64,000 bases of DNA, taken from the NCBI RefSeq assembly GCF_001444505.1, contig NZ_LNDJ01000118.1, positions 1-64,000 on the forward strand, read 5' to 3'. This DNA comes from Psychrobacter piscatorii (GTDB lineage Bacteria > Pseudomonadota > Gammaproteobacteria > Pseudomonadales > Moraxellaceae). The notes below the pieces were generated by a model, which saw only the letters and a list, made by a program, of their open reading frames with translations, was not told where the DNA came from and did not search any database. A program made the translations under genes and the position numbers. This document shows, in pieces, positions 9,265 through 18,733 of this stretch; the first letter of the stretch is position 1, and each line of letters opens with the position of its first letter.

Positions 9265-12243
9265 ATGACTGATCCTATAAACGACCATACAACCGACAGT
9301 GACCACAACTCCCATCAAGCACTCGATCCTAAAACCTTACCGAATTTTGACGATATGCCAAATGTGGCACTGATGGATACCAGTCACGTAGACAAAGATC
9401 AGCCGCCCTTTATCTTAGTCGACGGCTCGTATTATCTGTTTCGCACCTATCATGCCCTCCCAAAGACCATGCAAAACTCGCAGGGTCTAATCACCAATGC
9501 GATACGCGGTACCTTGAATGCGCTGCTAAAACTGATGCGTCGTTATCACCCTACTCATATGGCCGTCTGCTTCGATACCAAGTCACCGACTTTTCGCCAT
9601 CATATGTCGTCTGACTATAAAGCAGCTCGTCCGCCTATCGATGTAGAGTTGGTAGAGCAAATTCCTTATATTCATCGTTTGGTCAGCGCCTTGGGTATTC
9701 CGCTATTACGTATTGAGGGTGCAGAGGCCGATGATATCATCGGTACACTTGCCTATCGTGCCGTCGAGCAAGGTCACCATGTGGTCATCTCAACGGGTGA
9801 TAAAGACATGATGCAGTTGGTTAATGACGGCGTGATATTAGAAGATAGCTTCACCGGCAAAATCACCGATACCCAAGCTGTCATTGATAAGTTTGGCATC
9901 AATCCAAATCAAATGATTGATTTCTTAACGCTCATGGGCGACAGCTCTGATGGGATCAAAGGCGTGCCAGGTATCGGTAAGAAAACTGCCAAAGACTTGT
10001 TGGTTGAGTATGGTGACATTGACAACATGCTCAAGCATATTGGCTTTATCAAAGGTCGTGGCGCAAAAGGTCTGATTGAACATGCCGATGACATTCCTTT
10101 TAACAGAAAGCTTGCCACCATCATTACCAATCTAGAAATCGGCCAAGATTGGAATGATCTCAAAATCAACACCGATCCTTGTGCGCATATAGAGGAGCTT
10201 CGCACCCTATATACCGAGCTTGAATTTAGAAATGAGCTAGCATCACTTGATCACCCAAACCATCCTGCAAATGGCTTACAAAGCGTTGCTGATAGCCAAG
10301 CCAATACTGAGTCACACGCGCAAGTTGCCAAATCACTGCAATCGACCAATACTGATAATATGACGGGCAGTAACCATCAGGATAAAGCGTGGCATACTGT
10401 GCTCGATGAGCCAGCATTTGATAGTCTGATTGAAGCTTTAGAGGCAGCGCCGCACTTCGTCATTGATACCGAAACCACCAGTGTTCATTGGCGCGAGGCG
10501 CAAATCGTCGGGCTGTCTTTTGCGGTGCAAGCGCATGAAGCCTATTATATCCCGCTCACCCACCGCCTAGAAGGTGATGAGCTAACAGCGAAACAACTCG
10601 ACCGCGATACCGTGCTGGCGCGCCTGAAACCGATACTAGAAAATCCTAATATCGGTAAAATCGGTCAGCATCTAAAGTATGATGCGCATATCCTTGCGCA
10701 CTATGATATTGACTTAGTCGGTGCCATACATGAGCAGCCAAATAACTGGGCGATGGATACCATGCTGGCAAGCTACGTCATCAATGCGGCTGCCACTCGC
10801 CACGGTATGGACGATTTGGCACGCCATTATCTGCAAACGCAAACCATTAGCTTTGAGGAAGTCGCAGGCAAAGGCGCGAAGCAAGTCACCTTTGACCAAG
10901 TGGCTATCGATATTGCTAGCGATTACGCGTGTGAAGACGCTGATATTACTTATCAGTTATTTGATGTATTCAGTGTTGAGTTGGCTAACGATGCCAATAA
11001 TGCCAAATTGCTCCATGAGTTAGAGATTCCAACAGCAGAGATACTTTGCCAGATGGAAGCAAACGGTATTCTCATCAAACGCTCTTTCTTAAACGAGCTA
11101 TCAAAACGCTTTGATGAAGAGATTGTCGCCCTAGAAAAACGGGCTTATGAAGTCGCTGGTGAAGAGTTCAACTTAGGATCACCGAAGCAGCTTGGCGAGA
11201 TGCTTTTTGAAAAGCTGGGCGTGCCGGGCGGTAAAAAAACCAAGTCTGGTCAATACTCGACTGGTGAAGCCGTCCTATCGAAAATCGATCACCCGCTAGT
11301 CGATATCACCTTAGAGTATCGCGGGCTGTCTAAGCTAAAAAGCACCTATACCGATGCACTCGATAATGTTGCAGATGCTGAGACCGACCGCGTGCATACC
11401 AGTTACCATCAAGCACTGACCAGTACTGGCCGTCTGTCATCAACTGATCCTAACTTACAAAATATTCCCATTCGTACTGCGACTGGCCGCCTGATTCGCC
11501 AAGCCTTTATCGCCCCAGAAGGTCGCGTGATCTTGGCCGCGGATTATTCACAAATCGAACTTCGTCTCATGGCGCATTTCTCAGGTGATAAGAACTTGAC
11601 GCACGCCTTTAACGAAGGCCTAGATATTCATGCTGCGACTGCTGCTGAAGTGCTTGGCAAGGATGTTGCGGACGTTACCCCAACTGAACGCCGTAATGCC
11701 AAAGCCATTAACTTTGGTCTGCTATACGGGATGAGTGCCTTTGGACTTGCTAAGCAGCTACAAATGAGCCGCGGTGAAGCGCAAGACTATATCGATATGT
11801 ACTTTGAGCGCTATCCGGGTGTCAAAAACTATATGATCAATACTCGTGCCAGCGCGTACGAGCAAGGCTATGTTGAGACGATACTAGGCCGTAAACTCTA
11901 TACCCCTGATATCAATCATAGTAACCGTATGGTCAAGCAAGGCGCTGAGCGTGCGGCAATTAACGCGCCGTTACAGGGCTCTGCCGCTGATTTGATTAAG
12001 CTTGCCATGATTGCGGTGGATAACGTATTGCCAAAAGATCAGGCCAAAATGCTACTGCAAGTCCATGATGAGCTGGTGTTTGAAGTGGATGCTGATAAGG
12101 TAGACGCAGTTAGCCAATTGATTACCGATGCCATGCAAGATGTCTTGAGGACAACAGCGGTAGATAAAGGTTGGCATGTTGACTTTGCCGTACCGCTACT
12201 GGTTGAGACTGATAGCGGTCAGAACTGGGATGAAGCGCATTAA
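9265..12243 (+). CDS. polA: DNA polymerase I
   Basis: The repair and Okazaki-fragment-processing polymerase, 992 residues. It has an N-terminal polar extension of about 45 residues, a 5'-3' exonuclease domain (FILVDGSYYLFRTYHALP; GAEADDIIGTLA; TGDKDMMQLV; GIPG-type helix-hairpin-helix), and a 3'-5' proofreading domain with intact DEDD residues (DTET at 401-404, HLKYDAHIL, YACEDADIT). The polymerase domain has motif A DYSQIELRL (Asp 760), motif B RRNAKAINFGLLYG and motif C VHDELVFE (Asp 935). I prefer the ATG at 9265 over an in-frame GTG three codons upstream (9256). Neither has a convincing ribosome site. A linker rich in Asn/Ser/His (about 330-375) separates the two exonuclease domains. Confidence 0.97.
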   Translation: MTDPINDHTTDSDHNSHQALDPKTLPNFDDMPNVALMDTSHVDKDQPPFILVDGSYYLFRTYHALPKTMQNSQGLITNAIRGTLNALLKLMRRYHPTHMAVCFDTKSPTFRHHMSSDYKAARPPIDVELVEQIPYIHRLVSALGIPLLRIEGAEADDIIGTLAYRAVEQGHHVVISTGDKDMMQLVNDGVILEDSFTGKITDTQAVIDKFGINPNQMIDFLTLMGDSSDGIKGVPGIGKKTAKDLLVEYGDIDNMLKHIGFIKGRGAKGLIEHADDIPFNRKLATIITNLEIGQDWNDLKINTDPCAHIEELRTLYTELEFRNELASLDHPNHPANGLQSVADSQANTESHAQVAKSLQSTNTDNMTGSNHQDKAWHTVLDEPAFDSLIEALEAAPHFVIDTETTSVHWREAQIVGLSFAVQAHEAYYIPLTHRLEGDELTAKQLDRDTVLARLKPILENPNIGKIGQHLKYDAHILAHYDIDLVGAIHEQPNNWAMDTMLASYVINAAATRHGMDDLARHYLQTQTISFEEVAGKGAKQVTFDQVAIDIASDYACEDADITYQLFDVFSVELANDANNAKLLHELEIPTAEILCQMEANGILIKRSFLNELSKRFDEEIVALEKRAYEVAGEEFNLGSPKQLGEMLFEKLGVPGGKKTKSGQYSTGEAVLSKIDHPLVDITLEYRGLSKLKSTYTDALDNVADAETDRVHTSYHQALTSTGRLSSTDPNLQNIPIRTATGRLIRQAFIAPEGRVILAADYSQIELRLMAHFSGDKNLTHAFNEGLDIHAATAAEVLGKDVADVTPTERRNAKAINFGLLYGMSAFGLAKQLQMSRGEAQDYIDMYFERYPGVKNYMINTRASAYEQGYVETILGRKLYTPDINHSNRMVKQGAERAAINAPLQGSAADLIKLAMIAVDNVLPKDQAKMLLQVHDELVFEVDADKVDAVSQLITDAMQDVLRTTAVDKGWHVDFAVPLLVETDSGQNWDEAH

Positions 12244-12351
12244 TCATTGATTTGGTCAACTTAGAACGCTAGTGAGCTTAAAGATATGATGGGTTTTGAA
12301 ACCCACTGTATCATCTATATAAACAACCACTTATGACTACTTGGTTATATT

Positions 12352-12395
12352 CTATGACGTTATTATTACCATATTGGGTTATAATAGCGTCATAG
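12352..12395 (+). promoter_or_regulatory. Imperfect palindrome carrying a TATAAT box
   Basis: Two 15-base arms (12352-12366 and 12381-12395) are complementary except for one position. The right arm overlaps TATAAT at 12380-12385, a good -10 hexamer; no clear -35 is present at 17 bases. If active, it would give a short leader ending at the 12435-12458 terminator, just before the membrane-protein gene. It may be an operator over a promoter, or simply polA downstream structure. Confidence 0.35.
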
Positions 12396-12434
12396 TAAAT
12401 TATGCATATTTCGTTAGATGTTTTTCGGTTTAGA

Positions 12435-12458
12435 GTGAGCCTACGGGCTCACTTTTTT
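12435..12458 (+). terminator. Rho-independent terminator between polA and the membrane-protein gene
   Basis: GTGAGCC (12435-12441) pairs with GGCTCAC (12446-12452), then T6. It can end polA transcription or act as an attenuator for the next gene, whose start codon is only 40 bases downstream. Confidence 0.85.
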
Positions 12459-12498
12459 GTTTTTGACACATTTTTTTGATACGCAGGAGCCAGTTATT

Positions 12499-13035
12499 TT
12501 GAGTTCAGATGGCATTATTGAAATCCCTGGTATGATCTTGCTATTTGTCTGTTTGCTGCGTTGCACACAGTACATGATACAAAGTCATATCAAACACATT
12601 CAGGCCTTTTGGTTGGCAGCCGTACTTGTATTTTTTACCGTCATTCGTCGCGAGCTAAACTATCTACCAGATTTGTTGGTTCCGAGCGATTTCTCGTTTT
12701 TAAATCACTCTTATGATTGGTGGGAAGACAGTGTACTGACCGTTATCTATCTCGTCGCGCTTGGCTTATTAGCTTATTCGAGGCACTACCTTTGGGCATT
12801 GTTAAAGAACGTGCCGGTCTCGCTCTACCTCATCGTTACCGCGCTGGCAATCATTCAATATATGGGCGAGAACGCCATTATGTTCCCGCATACATTTGGT
12901 GAAGTTGTCGAAGAGTTGGCTGAGACTGTCATCTATGGTATTGCCTTGACGTATCTATGGCGATTCAAACTGGCTGATTATGAATCATGTCTTGTGCAGA
13001 AATTAAACTATGAGCTCAAACACGCTGATAATTAA
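12499..13035 (+). CDS. Integral membrane protein of unknown function
   Basis: I choose TTG at 12499 (178 residues), because CAGGAGCC lies nine bases upstream; the longer frame starting at 12457 runs through the terminator hairpin. The product has about five predicted membrane segments (near residues 8-23, 31-50, 78-96, 102-120, 135-155) and a charged C-terminus. Recognisable stretches include YDWWEDSVLTVIYL and YMGENAIMFPHTFGEVVEELAET, with conserved-looking Glu/His/Asp in and next to the membrane. I do not recognise a named family. It sits between polA and a MITE and seems monocistronic. Confidence 0.65.
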   Translation: MSSDGIIEIPGMILLFVCLLRCTQYMIQSHIKHIQAFWLAAVLVFFTVIRRELNYLPDLLVPSDFSFLNHSYDWWEDSVLTVIYLVALGLLAYSRHYLWALLKNVPVSLYLIVTALAIIQYMGENAIMFPHTFGEVVEELAETVIYGIALTYLWRFKLADYESCLVQKLNYELKHADN

Positions 13036-13057
13036 AATTATAGTCACGATACTATTA

Positions 13058-13335
13058 GGGCGTGTTGAACATTCGCAAATAGGCACTGCTGAGCGCTAAA
13101 ATTGTTCCAGACAAGGCATAAAGCGACGATAATGCAGATGCCTTAGCGAGATTTGTAACGCAGTATGGGGCAATTTTAGCATCAGCCCCAACGATAAAAA
13201 GCAGGGGACAGGACTCTTTTTTGCCGCTTCATCGTTAAAAATAAGCGCTTAGAATGACTAAACTTATTATTTTTAACATCGAATCGCCTAAAAAATAGTC
13301 GCTGTCAGTGCCATGGTCGAATGTTCAACACGCCC
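13058..13335. mobile_element. MITE with 18-bp terminal inverted repeats and TA target duplication
   Basis: The ends GGGCGTGTTGAACATTCG (13058-13075) and its exact reverse complement (13318-13335) bound 278 bases with no open reading frame of note. TA flanks both sides, the target duplication typical of IS630/Tc1-mariner-type transposases, so the element is probably mobilised in trans by such an enzyme. The interior is rich in secondary inverted repeats (for example CTAAAATTG/CAATTTTAG and AACGAT/ATCGTT). It lies in the 545-base gap between the membrane-protein gene and the acidic-protein gene and disrupts neither. The family assignment is an inference from the ends. Confidence 0.8.
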
Positions 13336-13580
13336 TAATGACGTAGTAACAAAGATCTTTTAAGCAATTTTATGAAAACTCACGGCTGCTCAATATGAGT
13401 AGCCGTTTTGCATTTTGGCAATCGCCTTACATTTTTTGAACATCCTGTCACACCTTACTACTAGTGAAAATTCCAATAACCGTACAAACTTATGGACAGA
13501 TTATCAATGTCGCTATAAGCAGCTCTTTTATAAGCCCTTACAATGACTTTACTGCTAATAATTACAACAAGGAATGACTT

Positions 13581-13931
13581 ATGGAAAACACAAAGAATCC
13601 ACTACCAGAAGAGATGGATCATATCGATGGCAATCGCCGCGACAATAATGACAGCACCGATAACCAAGACAATCAGTTGGTCGATTTAGACAATCCGATG
13701 CTGCACACTATCGACAATGATGATGTGATTGATAATAGTGCAGGGTTTGATAATTCAGAAGTTGGTAGTGCTGCTACGCAAGGATTAACACCTATGCATC
13801 GTCAAAACCTTGATGAGTCGCGTGTGGATGAAGTTTTGGTTCAAGACAATCTTGATGATAATGATTATCCAGATACCATGGATATTGCTGATAGAGATGC
13901 CGCAGAACGCAGCAATGACGATAGTTTTTAG
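13581..13931 (+). CDS. Small, highly acidic, probably disordered protein
   Basis: A 116-residue protein dominated by Asp, Asn and Glu (phrases such as DNNDSTDNQDNQ and DNDDVIDNSAGFDN) with no hydrophobic core, Cys, signal peptide or membrane helix. AAGGA eight bases before the ATG and a strong terminator right after the stop support a real, expressed gene. The character is that of an intrinsically disordered cytosolic protein. No family is recognised. Confidence 0.7.
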   Translation: MENTKNPLPEEMDHIDGNRRDNNDSTDNQDNQLVDLDNPMLHTIDNDDVIDNSAGFDNSEVGSAATQGLTPMHRQNLDESRVDEVLVQDNLDDNDYPDTMDIADRDAAERSNDDSF

Positions 13932-13967
13932 AAATTAGCACCGCGGTTGATATAGCCCTTTAGAGCG

Positions 13968-14003
13968 AAAAAGCACGCTTAATATCGTTAAGCGTGCTTT
14001 TTT
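13968..14003. terminator. Bidirectional terminator between the acidic-protein gene and hemH
   Basis: AAGCACGCTTAA pairs with TTAAGCGTGCTT around TATCG, flanked by A-run and T-run, serving both converging genes. Confidence 0.9.
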
Positions 14004-14046
14004 ATGACTTATCATTTAACTAACAGTAATAGATATTTTCAGCTGA

Positions 14047-15066
14047 TTAAACCCATCCATCAAGTGTGCCAGCCCAGCCTTTTACAAGAGGCAAGCTCAA
14101 CGCTTCGAGCAATTCAATGTGTGTCTCATCGAGGTTTAGCGCGGGAATATAGTGATACTCTTGCCCGCCTGCTTCAAGAAAATTATCGCGGTTTTCAATG
14201 GCCAACTCCTCTAGCGTCTCAAGACAATCCGCTGAGAATGCAGGGCTAATCACTTGTACTGAGCGCACACCAGATTTGCCCCAATCTTCTAATACCACAT
14301 CAGTATACGGCTTCACCCATTCTTGCTTACCAAAGCGTGATTGAAAGCTGATGATCCATTCGTCGTCTTTTAGACCAAGTGCATGTGCCACTTGCGCCGC
14401 CGTACATTTACAACGCTTAGGATACGGGTCGCCTTTATCTGCATAAGGCTGCGGAATGCCGTGAAAGCTAAACATTAACTTCTCAGGCTTACCATGCTTC
14501 TCTTGGAAACGGCGTATCGAGTTAGCCAATGCCTGAATATATAGCGGATGCGCAAAGTAGTCTTTGACAATGGTATAGTTTGGCAAGTTACGTTGCTTGA
14601 GTGTCCACTTCGTCAGCGCATCATATACCGCGCCACCTGAAGAGGCTGAGTATTGCGGGAACAAAGGCAGAATGACAAAGTGATCCACGCCTTCTGCGCG
14701 CAACGCATCCATCACATCAGGCAATCCAGGATTACCATAGCTCATCGCAGGATGCACAGAGACGCGAAATGGCGCTACGCTATTGGCCAGACGCGGCTCT
14801 AATAGCTCAACTTGGCTTTTTAATATCTTACGAATCGGCGAATCCCCTTCCCAGATACTCGCGTAAGCCTTTGCCACGCGCTTAGGACGACTTGGCAGGA
14901 CAAACAAATTCAAGATAATGGCCCACAAAAACTTGGGAATCTCGATCACTCGCGGATCTGACAAAAACTGTTTGAGATAACGTCGTACGGCAGGTGCCGT
15001 CGGCTCATCTGGCGTACCAAGGTTGACTAACAGGACAGCAATACGTGGAGGCAATTCAGGTTTCAT
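14047..15066 (-). CDS. hemH: Ferrochelatase
   Basis: Inserts Fe(II) into protoporphyrin IX, the last step of protoheme synthesis. The start at the ATG at 15066 gives 339 residues, the usual length, beginning [20 protein letters not shown]; an in-frame extension to 15168 is out of character. Family signatures include [60 protein letters not shown] with the catalytic His, and [32 protein letters not shown] Cys pair KRCKCTA (near residue 212) resembles the position used for an iron-sulfur cluster in some bacterial ferrochelatases, but I cannot confirm this. Confidence 0.96.
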   Translation of the reverse strand: MKPELPPRIAVLLVNLGTPDEPTAPAVRRYLKQFLSDPRVIEIPKFLWAIILNLFVLPSRPKRVAKAYASIWEGDSPIRKILKSQVELLEPRLANSVAPFRVSVHPAMSYGNPGLPDVMDALRAEGVDHFVILPLFPQYSASSGGAVYDALTKWTLKQRNLPNYTIVKDYFAHPLYIQALANSIRRFQEKHGKPEKLMFSFHGIPQPYADKGDPYPKRCKCTAAQVAHALGLKDDEWIISFQSRFGKQEWVKPYTDVVLEDWGKSGVRSVQVISPAFSADCLETLEELAIENRDNFLEAGGQEYHYIPALNLDETHIELLEALSLPLVKGWAGTLDGWV

Positions 15067-15434
15067 AGCAGCACTATTTATCAGCAGTAAGTTATTATAA
15101 GCGATGTCATAACATGATGTGCAGTAAAGATGCAGGATTGTTAAGACATCATTGAATAAACACCGCATTAGTGTAGCATTTTATCCATGAATCACGCATG
15201 GCAAAAGCACACTTGTACAATTTGATACGCAGTCGCCAGCCTTCTATCATTTACCCTTTACTATTTAACGCGATAAAACGGCGTTTAAAAGACCTGCTCG
15301 GCGGTTGTACTCCTACGCGCATCACCATACAATAGGCAAGCCCAGTTTATAAAAACGGTGTAAGTAAAGTAGCCCGTTAAAATTTTGCCATTTTACTTTT
15401 ATTTTATTGATGATTGTTGTCTTGCGAGGTAGCT
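15067..15434. other. Divergent hemH/metX intergenic region
   Basis: 368 bases holding the promoters of hemH and metX. GATGTC and GACATC form a widely spaced pair near 15100-15150. I see no SAM or other riboswitch pattern and no small gene. Confidence 0.5.
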
Positions 15435-16874
15435 TTGAACGCACGCTCTGATAATACCAGTGACCAGTCCCCTAATTCTCAAACTCACGTAAACAGCTCA
15501 GCCAATACTGCTGCTGGATCTGTGGGTGTGGTTACGCCACAAAAATTCCATTTTGCCGAGCCATTGACCTTGGAATGTAACCGTACTCTGCCCTCGTTTG
15601 ACTTGATGGTAGAGACTTACGGCACGCTCAATAGCGATAAATCAAATGCGATTTTGATTTGTCATGCGTTATCGGGCAATCATCACGCGGCAGGGTTTCA
15701 TAGCGTTGATGACAAAAAAGCGGGCTGGTGGGACAATATGATTGGTCCGAACAAAGCCATCGATACCAATCGCTTTTATGTGGTGTGCGTCAACAATATC
15801 GGTAGCTGTTTTGGCTCAACAGGGCCAACAACTATTAATCCCCATAGCATTAGTTCGGATGACAGTATCGATTCAAGCGATAGCAGTGCAAATAACAGCA
15901 ATGAGCCACAAGTCTATGGCCCTGACTTTCCGCTCATCACGATTAAAGACTGGGTAAAAACCCAAGCCATGCTCTCAGATCGTCTGGGCATTGACGTATG
16001 GCATGCTATCGTTGGCGGCTCGATGGGCGGTATGCAAGCGCTGCAATGGTCTGTCGATTATCCAGACAGGCTAAAACGCTGTGTGATGATCGCGAGTACA
16101 CCGAAGCTATCTGCTCAGAACATCGCCTTTAATGAAGTCGCACGCCAATCGATATTGTCCGATCCTGATTTTAAGGATGGACGCTACATACAAGCTGGTA
16201 CCTACCCTCGTCGCGGCCTCATCTTGGCACGGATGGTTGGTCATATCACTTATTTGACTGATGACGCGATGAAAGCCAAGTTTGGTCGTGACTTAAAATC
16301 TGGCAAGTTTATGTATGGCTACGATGTCGAGTTCCAAGTGGAGAGCTATCTGCGCTATCAAGGCGAGCGCTTTAGTGAAAACTTTGATGCCAATACTTAT
16401 CTACTTATGACCAAAGCCTTGGATTATTTTGATCCAACGCGGGACTACTCATCAGCGGTAGCAAAAGACAATACAGAGTCGGCCGTCCCATTAGAAAATT
16501 CTATCGCGGCGTCAGTCGAGTCTAGCAAAGCCAATGCGCAGAATGAGTTAGAAGATGCGGTAGCGACGATTGAAGACATTGAGTCTGATCGACAGCAAGA
16601 GCTTTCTGCGCTCAAAGCGGCATTCGCCCATACACAATGCCAGTACTTGGTTGTGTCATTCACCACCGATTGGCGCTTTGCACCAGAACGCTCGCAAGAA
16701 ATTGTCGATGCGCTGATGGCTACTGGCAAACCTGTTAGCTATATTAATATTGATGCGCCGCATGGCCATGACTCTTTTTTATTTGATATTCCTCGCTACA
16801 TGGGTGCTGTTAGAGGATTTTTGACAGCGCCATTTATTACCCATAGTCGCCCAGCCACAGGAGAGCGCTCATGA
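15435..16874 (+). CDS. metX: Homoserine O-acyltransferase MetX
   Basis: An alpha/beta-hydrolase that acylates homoserine for methionine synthesis. The catalytic triad is visible: Ser 196 in GGSMGGM, Asp 412 in TDWRF, His 445 in APHGHDSF. I choose TTG at 15435 (479 residues) because GAGGT lies five bases upstream; another TTG at 15414 is possible. The protein is about 100 residues longer than usual owing to a polar N-terminus (about 1-35), a Ser/Asp-rich insertion at about 138-158, and a second, Glu/Ala/Ser-rich one at about 341-392 between two lid/core elements. Whether it uses acetyl- or succinyl-CoA cannot be read here. It overlaps metW by four bases. Confidence 0.93.
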   Translation: MNARSDNTSDQSPNSQTHVNSSANTAAGSVGVVTPQKFHFAEPLTLECNRTLPSFDLMVETYGTLNSDKSNAILICHALSGNHHAAGFHSVDDKKAGWWDNMIGPNKAIDTNRFYVVCVNNIGSCFGSTGPTTINPHSISSDDSIDSSDSSANNSNEPQVYGPDFPLITIKDWVKTQAMLSDRLGIDVWHAIVGGSMGGMQALQWSVDYPDRLKRCVMIASTPKLSAQNIAFNEVARQSILSDPDFKDGRYIQAGTYPRRGLILARMVGHITYLTDDAMKAKFGRDLKSGKFMYGYDVEFQVESYLRYQGERFSENFDANTYLLMTKALDYFDPTRDYSSAVAKDNTESAVPLENSIAASVESSKANAQNELEDAVATIEDIESDRQQELSALKAAFAHTQCQYLVVSFTTDWRFAPERSQEIVDALMATGKPVSYINIDAPHGHDSFLFDIPRYMGAVRGFLTAPFITHSRPATGERS

Positions 16875-17488
16875 GAATGGATCACCAATTAGCAGAGCGC
16901 TGGATCGCACCGCAAGCACATGTACTTGATTTGGGCTGCGGTAATGGCGAGCTGCTCGCGCACTTACAGCAGAAGTTAGGCGTCACTGGATATGGGCTTG
17001 AGATTGACGAGGACAAAATCAACGAAGCCATTGGCAACGGCTTGTCGATTGTTGAGCAAGACCTAAACGATGGCTTGGCACGCTTCGCGGATAACAGCTT
17101 TGATACCGTGGTCATGGCGCGTGCACTACAAGCGGTAAAAGCGCCTGATGTGCTGCTGCTCGATATGCTACGCGTCGCTCGTGAGGCGATCATCACATTC
17201 CCTAACTTTGCCCATTGGCAAAACCGTCTTCATTTAGGGCTTAAAGGGATGATGCCCGTGTCTGAGGCACTGCCTTATGAGTGGTACAACACCCCCAATA
17301 TTCATCTATGTACGTTTAAAGACTTTGAGCAACTGTGTGCGCAGCATGATATTCATATCGTTAATCGCTTTGCGGTAAGCGACTCTGATAAAGGTCATTC
17401 CCCACTGATGACGGCATTAATTAGACAGGCACCCAATTTACTCGCAGATGTCGCTATCTATCGAGTGACAAAGAAAAAAACGAAGTAA
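16871..17488 (+). CDS. metW: Methionine biosynthesis protein MetW
   Basis: A 205-residue protein with a SAM-binding-type Rossmann fold ([16 protein letters not shown] near the N-terminus) and the family sequences VIEQDLN-like [32 protein letters not shown] and [15 protein letters not shown]. MetW partners MetX in homoserine acylation in many proteobacteria. The start codon overlaps the metX stop (ATGA), implying translational coupling and stoichiometric production. Confidence 0.94.
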   Translation: MRMDHQLAERWIAPQAHVLDLGCGNGELLAHLQQKLGVTGYGLEIDEDKINEAIGNGLSIVEQDLNDGLARFADNSFDTVVMARALQAVKAPDVLLLDMLRVAREAIITFPNFAHWQNRLHLGLKGMMPVSEALPYEWYNTPNIHLCTFKDFEQLCAQHDIHIVNRFAVSDSDKGHSPLMTALIRQAPNLLADVAIYRVTKKKTK

Positions 17489-17888
17489 TGTCAGATATTT
17501 AATTTTTGCTCAAAAGGATAAAATGACCGTTATTGCCAAACCTTTTATCTTAGCAAATTGTTAACTAATGATTGTCCTATAGTAACTCTATGATTTTACT
17601 GAGGACAATCAGGTATAAGCAGCTATTAAATCTTGTAATTAGTATTTGAGTTTCGTAAGTTTGGGTGTTAAGCTAGCAAAATGTTGTCAGTTATCCCACT
17701 ATTACGACCGTTTGTCTAATTAGTTGGGTTAAATCGATGATACAAAATTAAAAACTCTATTGCTGATGATTAGGTAATTCATATCGCAAGATGTCACCTA
17801 ATTGTTATCGCCGTCTAACTGTCTTTAGCGAGACGATGTTTAGCGGTACAATTTTCTTGCGTATTAACTGCCTAATTTTGGAGCTGCT
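17489..17888. other. Intergenic region with inverted repeat
   Basis: 400 bases without a gene. TGATTGTCCT (17569-17578) and AGGACAATCA (17602-17611) form a perfect 10-bp inverted repeat with a 23-base spacer and no U-run, so an operator or mRNA-end hairpin rather than a standard terminator. The rest should hold the promoter of the Sel1 gene. Confidence 0.4.
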
Positions 17889-18470
17889 ATGAAATTATTA
17901 AAAGCCGCATTGTTTACTGCCTTATTTTCTTGTGCTGGTTTGGCCAATGCTGAGTTAATATCAAACGTACCGCTTGATACTTCACGCTTTGAGCTGATGC
18001 CTGTGAGCGAGCTGTCTAGTCGTGCTGCCCAAGGTAACGATCATGCTCAGTTTTATCTAGCCAAGCGCTTGCAAAAAGGCGAAGGTATCGCTCAAAACAC
18101 CCAGCAAGCTATCCAGTGGTACACCAAAGCCGCTCAACAAGGCGTTGCTCCTGCTCAGTTAAACCTTGCTATCATGTACTTACGCGGTGAAGGCGTACAA
18201 CCTAACTTGCAGCAAGCGCGTCTTTGGCTAGAGAAAGCCGCGATGCGTGGCGACAACCGTGCCAGCTATACACTTGCATTGTTAGATGAAAAACAAAAAA
18301 ATCTGGTAGATGCCTATAAATGGTATGACTTGGCTGCCCGTGATGGCATGCTCGACGAAAAAGTCCGTAACAAGGCGCGCGGCAAGATTGGACAGTTGGC
18401 ATTGAACTTATCAAGCTCAGACATCGCCAATGCACGCAACCAAGCGGATCGCTGGTTCCAGAGTAAGTAA
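17889..18470 (+). CDS. Exported Sel1-repeat protein
   Basis: A 193-residue protein with a signal peptide (MKLLKAALFTALFSCAGLANA, cleavage predicted after ANA) and two clear Sel1-type helical repeats (about 49-83 AQFYLAKRLQKGEGIAQN..., and 85-119 AQLNLAIMYLRGEGVQPN...) plus a degenerate third (ASYTLALLDEKQKN...YKWYDLAARDG). Such repeats mediate protein-protein contacts, often in the periplasm. GGAG precedes the ATG; a terminator follows. The binding partner is unknown. Confidence 0.85.
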   Translation: MKLLKAALFTALFSCAGLANAELISNVPLDTSRFELMPVSELSSRAAQGNDHAQFYLAKRLQKGEGIAQNTQQAIQWYTKAAQQGVAPAQLNLAIMYLRGEGVQPNLQQARLWLEKAAMRGDNRASYTLALLDEKQKNLVDAYKWYDLAARDGMLDEKVRNKARGKIGQLALNLSSSDIANARNQADRWFQSK

Positions 18471-18510
18471 ACTCTAAACGAACCTCAAAAAAGATTAAGT
18501 TGATAATAAG

Positions 18511-18537
18511 AAATCCAGCCTTTGAGCTGGATTTTTT
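18511..18537 (+). terminator. Terminator of the Sel1 gene
   Basis: AAATCCAGC (18511-18519) pairs with GCTGGATTT, continuing into T6. Confidence 0.88.
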
Positions 18538-18733
18538 GTGTTTATCTTATAATCAAAACATTTATTATTTCAGCTCCTATCAAGCTGAGCGACCTAAACT
18601 ATTCAAAACCCTGCCAAAATTTGCTACACTACGCGCGCATTCATCAATCCCACAATTTTGTTAATGCTTTAAACTAAAAAGATACTTTAAACCTAACGCA
18701 CTAGGTTTGCGACCTAGCCAGCAGGAGAAACAC

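Noticed and set aside
12457..12498. Upstream extension of the membrane-protein gene to a TTG at 12457
   Set aside because: It begins within the T-run of a terminator, while a TTG at 12499 has a proper ribosome site.
13200..13280. Repeated hairpins inside the MITE considered as a small RNA gene
   Set aside because: Internal inverted repeats are normal for MITEs and no promoter or terminator supports an RNA.
15067..15434. Possible SAM riboswitch before metX
   Set aside because: No matching conserved core or hairpin set could be seen.
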